Source: Kitasatospora sp. MAP5-34 (GTDB taxonomy: Bacteria; Actinomycetota; Actinomycetes; Streptomycetales; Streptomycetaceae). Taken from it: a DNA stretch of 64,000 nucleotides. Position numbers and translations under genes: made by a program. The notes below the pieces were generated by a model. That model saw only the letters and a list, made by a program, of their open reading frames with translations. It ran no database searches and was not told where the DNA came from. Where the stretch lies: positions 1-64,000 of the forward strand of contig NZ_JARXZC010000017.1 of the NCBI RefSeq assembly GCF_029894335.1. The letters are read 5' to 3'. This document shows, piece by piece, positions 1-9,006 of the stretch; within the stretch, counting starts at the first letter, position 1; each line of letters starts with the position of its first letter.

Positions 1-2
1 CC

Positions 3-419
3 GCACCACCCCCGTGGCTACCTGCCCACGAGTCAGCCACAGGAGCGATCATGCCGCAGTCAGCCGACCCACGACCCGAATTCGGCAACAGAGTCTCCAA
101 GGTCGCCGCATTCAGGGTCACTTGTGGGGCCAGGCTGGGCCTGCCCGAATGGGTTACCACCGCTGACGCCTCGGCGTTGGCCACGGGCCATGCGAAACAG
201 CGTGCCCTTGTTGTGCTGGACATCGCCGCCGGCCATCTTGCTGCCGGAAGGGTCGAGGCAGCGTTCGCACTTGCTTCCCGCGCGATGGATACCGGGCTCC
301 AATACCGGTCCAGCCGGATCGTGGAACGGGCACGTGGTCTGCGGCGTTTACTCGTCACTTCCTCGCCGCCCAAGGTCGTGAGGGACTTTGACGAGCGCCT
401 GCACGGCGTCTACCTCTAG
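3..419 (+). CDS. C-terminal part of an XRE/TPR-type regulator (partial)
   Basis: The reading frame is open from the window edge to a stop at 417-419, so the gene probably begins upstream; an ATG at 51 is an alternative start. The visible sequence is an alpha-helical, Ala/Arg-rich stretch ending VVRDFDERLHGVYL. This resembles the C-terminal end of the large actinobacterial regulators that join an XRE helix-turn-helix to a TPR-like domain. The DNA-binding part is not in the window. Codon 348-350 is TTA, rare in streptomycetes and a sign of bldA (tRNA-Leu UAA) dependence. A SLOG-fold gene starts 11 bases downstream on the same strand, so the two are probably co-transcribed. Family assignment is by resemblance of the tail only. 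Confidence 0.55.
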   Translation, partial: APPPWLPAHESATGAIMPQSADPRPEFGNRVSKVAAFRVTCGARLGLPEWVTTADASALATGHAKQRALVVLDIAAGHLAAGRVEAAFALASRAMDTGLQYRSSRIVERARGLRRLLVTSSPPKVVRDFDERLHGVYL

Positions 420-430
420 GGAGAGACCAG

Positions 431-904
431 ATGCGCATAGGGATTACCGGGCACCGAGGGCTGACAGCAGACGTTGAGCGCCAGGTCCGACACCTGCTTG
501 ACGAAGCTCTCCGCAACGAGGACCCGGCTGAGCTGATTGGCGTGTCGTGTATCGCCGACGGCCCAGACGCATGGTTCGCCGAAGCCGTCCTTCGGTGCGG
601 CGGACGGCTTGAGGTGGTTATCCCTGCCGACGAGTACCGCGAAGGCTTGCCCGAGTGGTACCACCCTGCCTATGACCAACTCCTACGACGCGCCTCCGAG
701 GTCCACCGCAGCGGCATGGTGGTGTCCGACGAGGCGGCGCACATGGCTGGCAGCGAGATCCTGGTTGGCCTCTCAGGTCGGATTCTTGCCGTGTGGGACG
801 GCCTACCAGCCCGAGGGTACGGCGGGACCGCCGACGTTGTGGCCTACGCCGAACGCTTCGGGGTGCCCGTACAGGTCATCTGGCCGCGCGGGGCTACCAG
901 GTAG
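431..904 (+). CDS. SLOG-fold (LOG/DprA-like) nucleotide-binding protein
   Basis: A 157-residue protein starting MRIGITGHRGL, the beta-strand and Gly-rich turn expected of a Rossmann-like SLOG domain; a later VCDGP-like turn is represented by SCIADGPDAWFAEAVL. It then alternates strands and helices to the end and has no membrane segment. Members of this superfamily bind nucleotides or nucleotide-derived ligands. The substrate here is unknown. The start at 431 is supported by GGGAG seven bases upstream. It sits between an XRE-type regulator and a NUDIX hydrolase, a grouping that suggests handling or sensing of a nucleotide metabolite. The functional link is inferred from order only. Confidence 0.65.
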   Translation: MRIGITGHRGLTADVERQVRHLLDEALRNEDPAELIGVSCIADGPDAWFAEAVLRCGGRLEVVIPADEYREGLPEWYHPAYDQLLRRASEVHRSGMVVSDEAAHMAGSEILVGLSGRILAVWDGLPARGYGGTADVVAYAERFGVPVQVIWPRGATR

Positions 905-1057
905 CAGCACCCGAACCATCCCTCAGCGACGGGGTCAGCGCGCGCCTGGCACCGATCCGGTACCGGCGCGGGTCGCGGGTGCTCAGCTGGTGTCGGCTTA
1001 CCAGCAGAGCTTCGAGAAGGTGGGGGCCGAGGTACGCCCGCTTCCGAGATGAGGATC

Positions 1058-1528
1058 ATGAGTCGTACGGACTACTTCAGCAGCCCCGACGCCCCGCGAG
1101 CCAACAGCATTGTGCCGGCGGTTACCGCCTTCGTTGTCAATGAGCAGGACGAACTGCTCCTCGAACGACGCTCCGACAACGGCCGCTGGGGCATGCCCGG
1201 GGGCGTCCAGGAGATCGGCGAGAGCATCGCCGACACCGTCACGCGCGAGGTCCTGGAGGAGACCGGCATCGAGGTCGACGTTGTCGGCCTCGTCGGGATC
1301 TACAGCGATCCCGGTCATGTCATCGCCTTCTCGGACGGCGAGGTCCGACAGGAGTTCTCGATCTGCTTCCGTGCCCACCCGGTCGGCGGTCGAATCAGGG
1401 TGAGCCCGGAGTCCTTCGAGGTCCGATGGGTACCGCGCAGTGAGTTGGACACACTCGACATGTCGCCCACCACCAGGCTCCGCGTCGGTCACGGCTTCCG
1501 CGACGACCAGGTGCCCCACATCGGCTGA
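1058..1528 (+). CDS. NUDIX hydrolase
   Basis: A 156-residue single-domain NUDIX hydrolase. The NUDIX box is complete: a Gly in GGVQEIGE, then Glu, then REVLEETGIEV, matching Gx5Ex7REUxEExGU. The acidic residues of the box bind the divalent metal used to cleave a nucleoside diphosphate linked to another group. Residues before the box (ERRSDNGRWGMPGG) are typical of the family. The chosen ATG at 1058 has GAGG a few bases upstream; an ATG at 1049 is in frame. The gene is separated from the SLOG gene by about 150 bases with no recognised feature. Its substrate cannot be told from sequence. Confidence 0.88.
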   Translation: MSRTDYFSSPDAPRANSIVPAVTAFVVNEQDELLLERRSDNGRWGMPGGVQEIGESIADTVTREVLEETGIEVDVVGLVGIYSDPGHVIAFSDGEVRQEFSICFRAHPVGGRIRVSPESFEVRWVPRSELDTLDMSPTTRLRVGHGFRDDQVPHIG

Positions 1529-1593
1529 CTGGTTTACGTGCGCCGATGCGGGTGGTAGCGACCATGCGTTTCAGATCCATCTTGTGCTGCTCG

Positions 1594-2836
1594 CTATCGA
1601 CCAGCACATTCCAGGTGGAAGCGGTCGGACATGCGGCGAAGGCGCTCTCGGGTGGTTGTCCGCTCCGCGTAGACGATCTTGCGGAGAGTGGCACGCGCTA
1701 TGGGGTGGTTGCGGATCAGTTGAGGCGCGATTCGCTCTGCCTCCTCCAGTTCCGCGAGCGCCTTGTCCCGGTTGCCGTCCCACAGCCACGCACGCGCCAG
1801 GTCCATCCGGTGGTGCCCACGCCGGGAGTTGGGCAGTATGGCGACCTGTGCGGGGTCGGCCCTCTCGTTGAGCACCAGCGCCTTGGCATGGTTGCCCATC
1901 TCCAACTGCACTGCGATGGCGTGGATCTGCACGTTTCCGGCGGAGAACGTGAGGGAGTGGCGGTCGAAGACCGGCTCGCCGTCGATGGCCTCGATGCGTG
2001 TCGAGGCCGTCTTTGCCTGCTGGATGCGGTCTTCGCTCTGGTCGGGGGCGTCGGCCCTTGCGGCCGAGAGGGCTGCGCGCAGTTGCAGCGTTCCCCACGC
2101 CCGAAGCGCCAACGGGTCGCCGGCGTTGTACTCGCGCTCGATCGAGGACAACGCCTTGTCGGACAGAGCGATGGAGTCGGCCCAGTCTGCGGTTGCCCAC
2201 ATGTCCCAGACCCTCATCCAGTCCGAGACCGCGATCATCACGGGATCTCCAGAGAGCCGGGCCGACCACGCTGCCCGCTCACAGGCCATGGTGATCAACT
2301 CTGGATGGCCGAGCGAGTGGGCGGCAGTGTGGGGCGAACTTGCAGGCCACCGCGTAGATGGCGAAGCCTTCCTCGCGCTCGTGGCCTGTTACAGCCTCAG
2401 CCAGCGCGCGGGCCTCACGGAGCATGTCCGGGAGGATACGGAGGATGGCGACATTGGCTGCCGCGTCCCGGAGCCGATGGAGGCGCGCGGTCTCCTGCCA
2501 CAGCTCGGAGGAGGAGCGAGGTCGGCCGTCGAATACCGGGGTCAGGTCGTAGCGGCGCAATTCCCGCAGGATCGATGCCGCCGAAACCTGCCACTGGTTC
2601 TCGGAGCTCTTCCCGGCAACGTACGGGCGCTCCACCAGGTCGTTCGGGTGGCAGTGCAGAGCTGCGGCGAGTTCGTTGATGATCCCCGCCCGGTCCAGCT
2701 CGATCGTGCCGCGCTCGACCTTCGACACCCACCCCTGAGTTCTGCCGACAGCGGCAGCGAGATCCGCTTGAGGCATCCCGAGCCGAAGCCTGGCCCGCCG
2801 TACCCGCTTGCCGATCGACTCCCGTTCCTCCAACAC
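1594..2836 (-). pseudogene. XRE-family regulator with TPR-like domain, split by a one-base frameshift
   Basis: The N-terminal part (start 2836) has an XRE helix-turn-helix: QADLAAAVGRTQGWVSKVER. Its frame stays open to 2279 but becomes unlike the family after the residues YAVACKFA. The second frame (ending at 1594) carries the rest of a TPR-like ligand domain. Removing one G from the G run at 2331-2334 restores a continuous protein of about 413 residues, reading KFAHTAAHSLGHPELITMAC across the join. The family is a common actinobacterial single-polypeptide regulator of about 400 residues. Either this is a real inactivating insertion or a homopolymer base-call error. It converges on the NUDIX gene. 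Confidence 0.85.
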
Positions 2837-3031
2837 TCGTACTCTCCCTGCGGTGTTGCTCCCGTCGGCCCGCCCGTTCGGCTCAGTGGCCTACCGGGAA
2901 GGTACCGCCGATTGCTGGGGCCTGACGCGTGGATGGTCTGACCTGATCTCTGGGCGCATGCGGTGTCGGAGGTCGTGGTGAGTCCCCGGTGACGGAAGGC
3001 CGTGAGCAGGTCCGGCCGCCGCTCGGGTAGG

Positions 3032-3355
3032 TCAGCCGATGGTCTCGGTGTTCACCCAGTCCAGGTACGCGGAGCTGCCGGTGACCACCGGGACGCCGAT
3101 GATCTCCGGGGTGTCGTAGGTGTGCTGCTCGCGGATGAAGGCGGTAAGTCGGTCGGAGAGGTCGGCGCGGGTCTTGAAGTCGATGCGCCACTCGGGTTCG
3201 GTTCGCACATCGCCGTCCCACCAGTAGACCGAGCTGATCGGGTACACCTGGGCGCAGGCGGCCAACCGCTCACGCAGCACGGCGGCGGCCAGCGCGCGCG
3301 CCTTGTCCTCGGCGTCATGGGTGGTGGTCACCACGATGAAGTCAGGGTTCGTCAT
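3032..3355 (-). CDS. cutA: CutA divalent-cation tolerance protein
   Basis: A 107-residue protein matching CutA1 in length and motifs: an N-terminal VVTTTHDAEDKARALAAAVL, then LAACAQVYPISSVYWWDG, then EWRIDFKTR and a C-terminal IIGVPVVTGSSAYLDWV. CutA proteins form very stable trimers with a ferredoxin-like fold. The name comes from copper tolerance in E. coli, but the general role is uncertain. The gene stands alone, with about 200 bases to the upstream-running regulator and a 230-base gap to the next plus-strand gene. Length and motifs are those of an intact family member. Confidence 0.93.
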   Translation of the reverse strand: MTNPDFIVVTTTHDAEDKARALAAAVLRERLAACAQVYPISSVYWWDGDVRTEPEWRIDFKTRADLSDRLTAFIREQHTYDTPEIIGVPVVTGSSAYLDWVNTETIG

Positions 3356-3588
3356 TGAGCGAGCGTAGAGGGGGCTCGGTAGACCGGTGGCGCATTCCGT
3401 CAGGCCTGAAGGTATGCACGGCCAGCGGTCCGTCGGTCACGGTGTGAGTCCGCCATCAGGTCGGCGCAGGCCCCCCGCTGTCCCGCACCCTCGAGGTTGC
3501 CCGGGTGGGTCCGGTGATGTGGGATATGCCCGCCTTGTAGCCGATTGTCCCTGGCGGGATGCTGGATTGGAGGAAGGGAGTGGTGACG

Positions 3589-3885
3589 ATGACCTTCGTT
3601 CAAATCATCGAGTACGAGACCACCCGTGCGGCTGAGATGGATCAGCTCATGGACGAGTGGCTCACGGCCACCGAGGGGAAGCGCACCTCCATCCACGGCA
3701 TGATGACGCACGACCGCGACAAGCCGGCGCACTACGTGAACATCGTCGAGTTCCCGTCGTACGAGCAGGCGATGGCCAACAGCGAGCTCCCCGAGACCCA
3801 GCAGATCTCCGGGCGGATGCAGGATCTCTGCAGCAGTGCGCCCACGTACATGAACCTGGAGGTGTTGCGCGACGAGAAGTGGTGA
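3589..3885 (+). CDS. small dimeric alpha/beta-barrel-like protein
   Basis: A 98-residue protein starting MTFVQIIEYETTRAAEMDQL. The strand-helix-strand pattern, with a conserved-looking HYVNIVEFPSYEQAMANSELPE segment, resembles the dimeric alpha/beta barrel (ABM/EthD-like) superfamily of small monooxygenase-like or stress proteins. No catalytic residue can be assigned. The ATG at 3589 was preferred over one at 3559 because GGGAG lies a few bases before it. The methyltransferase gene follows 42 bases downstream on the same strand, so the two may form an operon. Function is unknown. Confidence 0.7.
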   Translation: MTFVQIIEYETTRAAEMDQLMDEWLTATEGKRTSIHGMMTHDRDKPAHYVNIVEFPSYEQAMANSELPETQQISGRMQDLCSSAPTYMNLEVLRDEKW

Positions 3886-3927
3886 GGCCCGGCCCGAACC
3901 AGGGGGGTGCGGAGTGGGAGGTGGCTG

Positions 3928-5025
3928 ATGACTACCGACGACGTGAGCGACATGAGGGACATGAGCGTTCTCGACGAGGGCAGGCTCAACGAGTTGCTGG
4001 GCAAGGTGGTTACCGACCTGGGTGCGGTGGCGGTGGCGCCGCTGCTCTCGATCGGTGAGCGGCTCGGCCTCTTCCGGGCGCTGGCCGACGGCGGGCCGGT
4101 GGACTCCGCCAAGTTGGCCGAGCGGACCGGGACGGTCGAGCGCAACGTCCGCGAGTGGCTGGCGGCGATGGCCGCCAGCGGGTACGTGACGTACGACGGG
4201 GACGGCCGGTTCCGGCTGTCGCCCGAGCAGGCGGCGGCGTTCACGGACGAGGAGAGCCCGGCCTTCGTACTGGGCGGGTTCCAGGCCTTCATGGCCGCCG
4301 CCCGGCCCGAGGCCCGGGAGAAGCTCGAGCGGGCCTTCAAGGACGGCGGCGGTGTGGGATGGCACGAACACCACCCGGACCTGTTCGCCGGTACCGCGCG
4401 GTTCTTCAAGCCGGGCTACGCGGCCCACCTGGTGGACGAGTGGCTGCCCGCCCTGGACGGCGTGGTGGACAAGCTCCGGGCCGGGGCGCGGGCGGCCGAC
4501 GTGGGCTGCGGTCTCGGCCATTCGACCCTGTACATGGCCAGGGCGTTCCCGCAGTCGCGCTTCACGGGCTTCGACTACCACGCGCCGTCGGTCGACGCCG
4601 CCCGGCGGCTGGCCGGGGAGGGCGGGCTGGACGGGCAGGTGTCGTTCGAGGTCGCGGGTGCGGCGGACTTCACCGGGGGCCCGTACGACCTGGTCGCCTA
4701 CTTCGACTGCCTGCACGACATGGGTGATCCGGTCGGCGCGCTCGCCCACACCCGGGAGCAGCTGGCGCCGGACGGGACGGTGATGCTGGTCGAGCCGTAT
4801 GCGGGCGACTCCGTCCAGGACAACCTCAACCCGCTCGGCCGGGCGTTCTACGCGGCCTCGTCGCTCATCTGCACCCCCGCGTCGCAGTCCCAGACGGTCG
4901 GGCGGGCGCTGGGCGCGCAGGCCGGTGAGGCGCAGACCAGGCAGGTCGCCGCAGAGGCCGGCTTCGGCCGGTTCCGGCGCGCGACCGAGACCCCGTTCAA
5001 CCTGGTCTACGAGGCTCGGATCTGA
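3928..5025 (+). CDS. SAM-dependent methyltransferase with N-terminal winged helix
   Basis: A 365-residue cytosolic protein. Residues 1-100 form a winged-helix-like region (LGLFRALADGGPVDSAKLAE, then NVREWLAAMAASGYV), as in small-molecule methyltransferases. The SAM-binding motif I is ADVGCGLGHSTLYMARAFP near residue 190, followed by an acidic strand (FTGFDY) and the motif YDLVAYFDCLHDMGDP. The start at 3928 has GGAGG seven bases upstream. It follows a small alpha/beta-barrel protein gene in the same direction, which suggests a short two-gene unit modifying one small molecule. The acceptor substrate is unknown. Confidence 0.85.
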   Translation: MTTDDVSDMRDMSVLDEGRLNELLGKVVTDLGAVAVAPLLSIGERLGLFRALADGGPVDSAKLAERTGTVERNVREWLAAMAASGYVTYDGDGRFRLSPEQAAAFTDEESPAFVLGGFQAFMAAARPEAREKLERAFKDGGGVGWHEHHPDLFAGTARFFKPGYAAHLVDEWLPALDGVVDKLRAGARAADVGCGLGHSTLYMARAFPQSRFTGFDYHAPSVDAARRLAGEGGLDGQVSFEVAGAADFTGGPYDLVAYFDCLHDMGDPVGALAHTREQLAPDGTVMLVEPYAGDSVQDNLNPLGRAFYAASSLICTPASQSQTVGRALGAQAGEAQTRQVAAEAGFGRFRRATETPFNLVYEARI

Positions 5026-5099
5026 GCGGCTCCGAGGCGGCTCTGCTGCCTACGGGTCAACTTCGGTGACCGGAGAGCCCCGCGCTCGTTGAGGAGGGC

Positions 5100-5399
5100 A
5101 TGAAGAAGACGAATCGCATCCTCGCCGCCGTCGCCCTCTCCGGCGCGGCCCTCGGCCTCGCGGCCGTACCCGCTCAGGCCGAGGACGCGGCACCTGCCTC
5201 GCCCGTCTCGCCCATCGACTCGGTCGGTGCCGTGGCGCACCCCGGTGGGCTCTTCGGCGATGTCGCGTTCACCCTCGCCGAGCTGACCAGTGGCGTGAAG
5301 CGGCCCGACCCCGAGGCGATGATCGAGCAGGCGAAGAACTCGCCCGAGGGCCAGGCGTACATGAAGGCGCACCCCGGCCTGGCGGCCCACCAGCGCTGA
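5100..5399 (+). CDS. small secreted protein
   Basis: A 99-residue protein with a clear Sec signal peptide: MKKTNR, a hydrophobic stretch ILAAVALSGAALGLAAVPA and a likely AQA cleavage near residue 27. The mature part is about 72 residues, lacks cysteine and ends KAHPGLAAHQR. It has no recognised domain; similar small secreted proteins of unknown role are common in streptomycetes. GAGGAGGGC just before the ATG is a strong ribosome binding site. It lies 74 bases after the methyltransferase and converges on the helicase-associated gene. Confidence 0.75.
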   Translation: MKKTNRILAAVALSGAALGLAAVPAQAEDAAPASPVSPIDSVGAVAHPGGLFGDVAFTLAELTSGVKRPDPEAMIEQAKNSPEGQAYMKAHPGLAAHQR

Positions 5400-5428
5400 G
5401 CCCCGGCAACGGGCCGCCCCGCCGGTGG

Positions 5429-7960
5429 TCAGCCGGTCTCGTCGACCTCGGCGACACCGGTGATCCGGTGCAGGGCGAAGGTGCGGACCTCGTCGGAGAG
5501 GTGGTCGTACGCCGTGACGAAGCCGCCCTCGACCTTGACCGGGTCGACCACCCGCTGCGAGGACAGGCCCTCGGCGTTGATGTAGCCGATCCACATCCGT
5601 TCGCCCAGCAGGACGGCGGTCTGGAGGGCGGCGAGGGTGTCGGCGGCCGCCGTGCGTGGCAGTTGCCGCAGGTCGGTGCGGGCCGGGCCGTTCTGCTGCT
5701 GGTTGGCGGCGGGGCCGACGACGGTCTCCCGACGGACGGCGGTGGCCGCCCGGTCGCCTGCGCGGACGGCCTTGACGGCCGCGCCGAGCAGGACGCCGTC
5801 CGGGCGCGGCGGCCCGTCCGGGACAGGGGTCGGCGCGGCCCGTGGCGGGGTCCGGCGACTGTCCGGGCGGGTGATCAGCACGTCGCCCTCGGCCGACTCG
5901 GCGGCCGGTGCGTAGCCCATGATCCGGAGCACCGAGAGCAGGGTGTCGGGCGCCGCCTGGGCGGCCAGCACGGTCGGGGCGAGCAGCCGCAGGCGCAGCT
6001 CGACGGCCCGCCGGTCGGCCAGCACCTCGGCGAGCAGCGCCGGGTCGTCGCACCGCAGGTACGAGGAGGCCGCGCCGACCCGCAGTACGCCGTGCCGTCG
6101 GGCCACGTCGTCGACCAGGTAGCTGAGCGGCTGCGGGACGGGCGTGCGGGAGTGCCGTTCCAGGAAGGCGTGCAGGTCGGCGGCGCTGCGCCCGGCGTCG
6201 AGCGCGCGGCGGACGGACTCGGCGGTGAACCGGTAGACCGTCGCGCCGCCCTTGGACTCGATGTCCGCGCAGAGTGCCAGGGCCTGGGCGACGGGGGTGA
6301 GCAGCGGCCCGGGCGCGATCGCGGTGAGGTCGGGCTGCAGGATCACGTGGTCCAGCGGCTGCGGCAGCAGCGGCGCCAGGACGGCGGCCGGGTCGCCGTC
6401 GGTGAGCAGCGCGAGGGCGGGGGCCGCGAGTGCGCCGCGCCCGGTGAGGCCGAGCAACTCGGCCTCGGTCAGCGCCCATTCGGTGAGGTGGTCGCGGAAG
6501 TCCCGGCCGTCCGGGCCCACCGGACCGCCGCGCAGCGGGCGTTGCCAGCGCAGCGCGGGCAGGACCGTTTCGGCGGTGGCCGTGCCGCCGGGGGGCAGGG
6601 TGGCCAGCAGCTCGAGTACCGCACGGCGTACGGACGGTGCGAGGGTGCGGTCCAGCTCGGGGCCGAGCGCGGCGCGGGCCTTGCCCTTGCCGTCCGGCGT
6701 CCCGGCCAGTCCGGCCACCCGGGTGGCGGCGATCCAGTCGCGGGCGAGCAGGGCCCAGCGGTCCGCGACCGGCTGCTGCAGCCAGCTGTCGTATGCGGGG
6801 GTGGGCGCCCAGCGCTCGTCGGCCTCCCCGTCGGGGGCCAGCAGGCCCGAGGTGTAGGCGAGTTCGAGCCAGAAGGCGGCGACCGGCTCCGAGCACTCCA
6901 GGGTCAGCGCGGCGCGCTTCAGGTCCCGTACGCCCAGTCCGCCCGCCCGTAGGGTCGGCGGCGGCTGGAGACCCCAGGCGTCGAGCAGTTCTTCGAGCGT
7001 GCGGACGGCGGTGTACGCCTGACCGGCGGCGGCACTGTCCACAGCCTGTGGATCGCGCTCGGCGACGGGGACGAGCGCGGGCCGGTCCGGTTCGGCCGTC
7101 CGGTGGCTGCGCCCGCCGCGCAGGTACAGGGCCAGCTCGCGCGGGAGCACCACGGACGTGGGGCTGGACGGCAGCAGCAGGCCGCGCGCCAGCAGCCACT
7201 CGACCGGGCTGCGGGCCTCCTCGGCGGTCACCTGGCGGGCCGCGTCCGGGACAGTGCCGGTGGGCGGGCCCCAGACCAGCCGCTCCAGCAGGCCGATCGC
7301 CTGCTCGGGGGCCTGGGCGAGCAGCGCGGCGCAGCGCTTGCGGTCGGCCAGCAGCGCGGCGAGCGCGGCGACGGCGGACACCGGGTCGGGGGTGGCGGGC
7401 AGCCCCGCGCCGGCCAGCAGCTGCTGGAGGCGGGCCGGGGACATGCCGGTGGTCGCCTCGGCGAGGGTCGGCCCGAGGCCCGTCCGGCCCGGGTTGGTCG
7501 CGCTGGGGGCGAGCGCCTCCCGTACGGCGATCACCAGGCGCAGCGCGGAGTCCGGGCCCCAGAGCAGGGCGCGGGCGCGCAGGGTGGCCAACGCGCCGGG
7601 CAGCGCCGCTGTGACGGCCGCGCGGTCGGCCGGCTCGGCCTGGGGGTGCGGCTTCACCCGGACGGGGCCGGCCAGCAGGTTTCGGACCACGGTGTCGGGG
7701 CAGCCGTCGGGCGCGGTAGCGAGGGCCTCGGCGACCTGCAGGGTGAAACGGTCCAGCCGCTCCAGGGCGCGCAGCGCGGAGGCCCGGCCCGAGGCCCGGC
7801 TCGCGAGCTGGGTCAGATCGCTCGGCACGGGGTTGAGCAGGTCGGGACGCGCCTGGAGCAGCTCGGCCAGCGCCTCGTCGCTGCGGGCCCGGAGCTCCTC
7901 GGCGAGCGTACGGGGGGCGGCGGCCCGGGCTGGGCGCGGCTCGCTCTGCTGGGTGCTCAT
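5429..7960 (-). CDS. helicase-associated (Helicase_C_3) protein with C-terminal WYL-like domain
   Basis: An 843-residue cytosolic protein of the actinobacterial helicase-C-terminal-domain family. It has no DEAD-box motor motifs. The N-terminal 400 residues are Leu/Ala-rich helical repeats beginning TLAEELRARSDEALAELLQARPDL. The central part contains DHVILQPDLTAIAPGPL and the typical VYRFTAESVRRALDAGRSA segment. The last 70 residues (MWIGYINAEGLSSQRVVDPV, then TFALHRITGV) look like a WYL ligand-binding domain. The length is normal for the family. Genome-maintenance functions have been proposed for relatives, but the role of this protein is unknown. The gene is single and faces the secreted-protein gene. 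Confidence 0.88.
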   Translation of the reverse strand: MSTQQSEPRPARAAAPRTLAEELRARSDEALAELLQARPDLLNPVPSDLTQLASRASGRASALRALERLDRFTLQVAEALATAPDGCPDTVVRNLLAGPVRVKPHPQAEPADRAAVTAALPGALATLRARALLWGPDSALRLVIAVREALAPSATNPGRTGLGPTLAEATTGMSPARLQQLLAGAGLPATPDPVSAVAALAALLADRKRCAALLAQAPEQAIGLLERLVWGPPTGTVPDAARQVTAEEARSPVEWLLARGLLLPSSPTSVVLPRELALYLRGGRSHRTAEPDRPALVPVAERDPQAVDSAAAGQAYTAVRTLEELLDAWGLQPPPTLRAGGLGVRDLKRAALTLECSEPVAAFWLELAYTSGLLAPDGEADERWAPTPAYDSWLQQPVADRWALLARDWIAATRVAGLAGTPDGKGKARAALGPELDRTLAPSVRRAVLELLATLPPGGTATAETVLPALRWQRPLRGGPVGPDGRDFRDHLTEWALTEAELLGLTGRGALAAPALALLTDGDPAAVLAPLLPQPLDHVILQPDLTAIAPGPLLTPVAQALALCADIESKGGATVYRFTAESVRRALDAGRSAADLHAFLERHSRTPVPQPLSYLVDDVARRHGVLRVGAASSYLRCDDPALLAEVLADRRAVELRLRLLAPTVLAAQAAPDTLLSVLRIMGYAPAAESAEGDVLITRPDSRRTPPRAAPTPVPDGPPRPDGVLLGAAVKAVRAGDRAATAVRRETVVGPAANQQQNGPARTDLRQLPRTAAADTLAALQTAVLLGERMWIGYINAEGLSSQRVVDPVKVEGGFVTAYDHLSDEVRTFALHRITGVAEVDETG

Positions 7961-8176
7961 CCGACCCAGGTTAGCCCGTCCGGCAATCGGGAGGAGAGCT
8001 TGACGGCGGCGGGACGGTGATGGTGACCGGGCAAGGGGCAGAGGGTAGCGGGCAGGGGGGCAGGCGTTCAGCGTGTGGGTGGGGCGCGGGGGCGCGTAAG
8101 GGTCGCGCCGGTGGTGGGGGAGTGGGTAGCGTCAGCGAACGGCGGGCCGGTGACGGGTGATGCGGGGTGGCGGGCG

Positions 8177-8983
8177 ATGGCGGACGGCGGAACCGGCGGC
8201 GAGTGGTGGCGGGTCGACGCGCCCTGGCGGGCTTTCGGGCGGCCGGGCAACGCGGCGGGCGCGGACGACGGCGGCGGGAGTGTGTACGCGCCGGAGGTCC
8301 CGGCGGAGCCCTCCGTGCAGCTGACCAAGGAGCCGGTGACCAAGGAGCCGGTGACCAAGGCGCCGGTGACCAAGGCGTCGGCGGCCGATGAGCCGGCGGC
8401 CAGGGAGTCGGCGTCGAGGGAGAGCACTGCTCTCGCGACGGAGGACGCCTGGCCGATGGCCGGCCGCCCGCTCGGTGCCGCCGACTTCCCGGGCTGGGAC
8501 AGCGTGGTCTTCGACTTCTCGACCGCCGATCCCCGGCCGGAACCCGCCGGGACCGTCCCCGAGCAGCGCGACGCCGAGCCGGCGGCGGCCGGACCTGAAG
8601 CGGGAAAGGCCGGGACGGCCTTCCTGGCGGGCCGACGGCCGTCGGTGATCGTGCTGGCGGCGGCCGTCGTGCTGCTGGGCGGCGCGGCAACCGGTCAGAT
8701 CCTCGCCCTGCTGGCCGGCTGGGCCCTCGCGTACGTCGCGCCCCGGCTCGCCGACCTGACCAGGAAGTTCGCCGCGCTCGGCATCCCGCTGGCCACCATG
8801 GCGGGCTCGACGGTCTGGTTCTGGGGCCGGGCGAAGGGCCGCTGGGGCGCGCCGATCACCCCCGGCAATCAGCTGAGCCACGACATCTGGACGTCGGCCC
8901 CCGGGGTGCTCCGGCTGGCCGGGCTGCTGTCGGCGCTCTTCCTGCTGGCCGTCACGCTGCGGCGGCGCCGGCCGGTGGAGTGA
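8177..8983 (+). CDS. membrane protein with disordered N-terminal half
   Basis: About 268 residues if started at ATG 8177; a GTG at 8075 in the same frame would add 34 residues, and no ribosome binding site decides between them. The first half is acidic and Pro/Ala-rich and contains a TKEPV/TKAPV pentapeptide repeat. The second half has three hydrophobic segments: VIVLAAAVVLLGGAATG, ALLAGWALAYVA and VLRLAGLLSALFLLAVTL, ending in an RRRR cluster. This gives an integral membrane protein with a long disordered arm. It occurs as an unnamed protein type in streptomycetes, and no function can be assigned. It converges on the siderophore-binding lipoprotein gene. Confidence 0.7.
   Translation: MADGGTGGEWWRVDAPWRAFGRPGNAAGADDGGGSVYAPEVPAEPSVQLTKEPVTKEPVTKAPVTKASAADEPAARESASRESTALATEDAWPMAGRPLGAADFPGWDSVVFDFSTADPRPEPAGTVPEQRDAEPAAAGPEAGKAGTAFLAGRRPSVIVLAAAVVLLGGAATGQILALLAGWALAYVAPRLADLTRKFAALGIPLATMAGSTVWFWGRAKGRWGAPITPGNQLSHDIWTSAPGVLRLAGLLSALFLLAVTLRRRRPVE
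8324..8383 (+). repeat. 15-bp coding tandem repeat
   Basis: Four head-to-tail 15-base units beginning ACCAAGG, starting at 8324, 8339, 8354 and 8369. The first two are identical, the third differs by one base and the fourth is more diverged. They encode TKEPV, TKEPV, TKAPV, TKASA in the disordered part of the membrane protein, so copy number changes would stay in frame. Confidence 0.9.
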
Positions 8984-9006
8984 CGGGTCGCCGAGAGCCT
9001 GGGTGG

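Noticed and set aside
7965..7985. AGGTTAGCC as a DmdR iron box upstream of the helicase-associated gene
   Set aside because: Only a half-site is present and the palindromic partner is missing.
8324..8383. Short regular repeats considered as a CRISPR array
   Set aside because: Units are contiguous 15-mers without spacers inside a coding frame.
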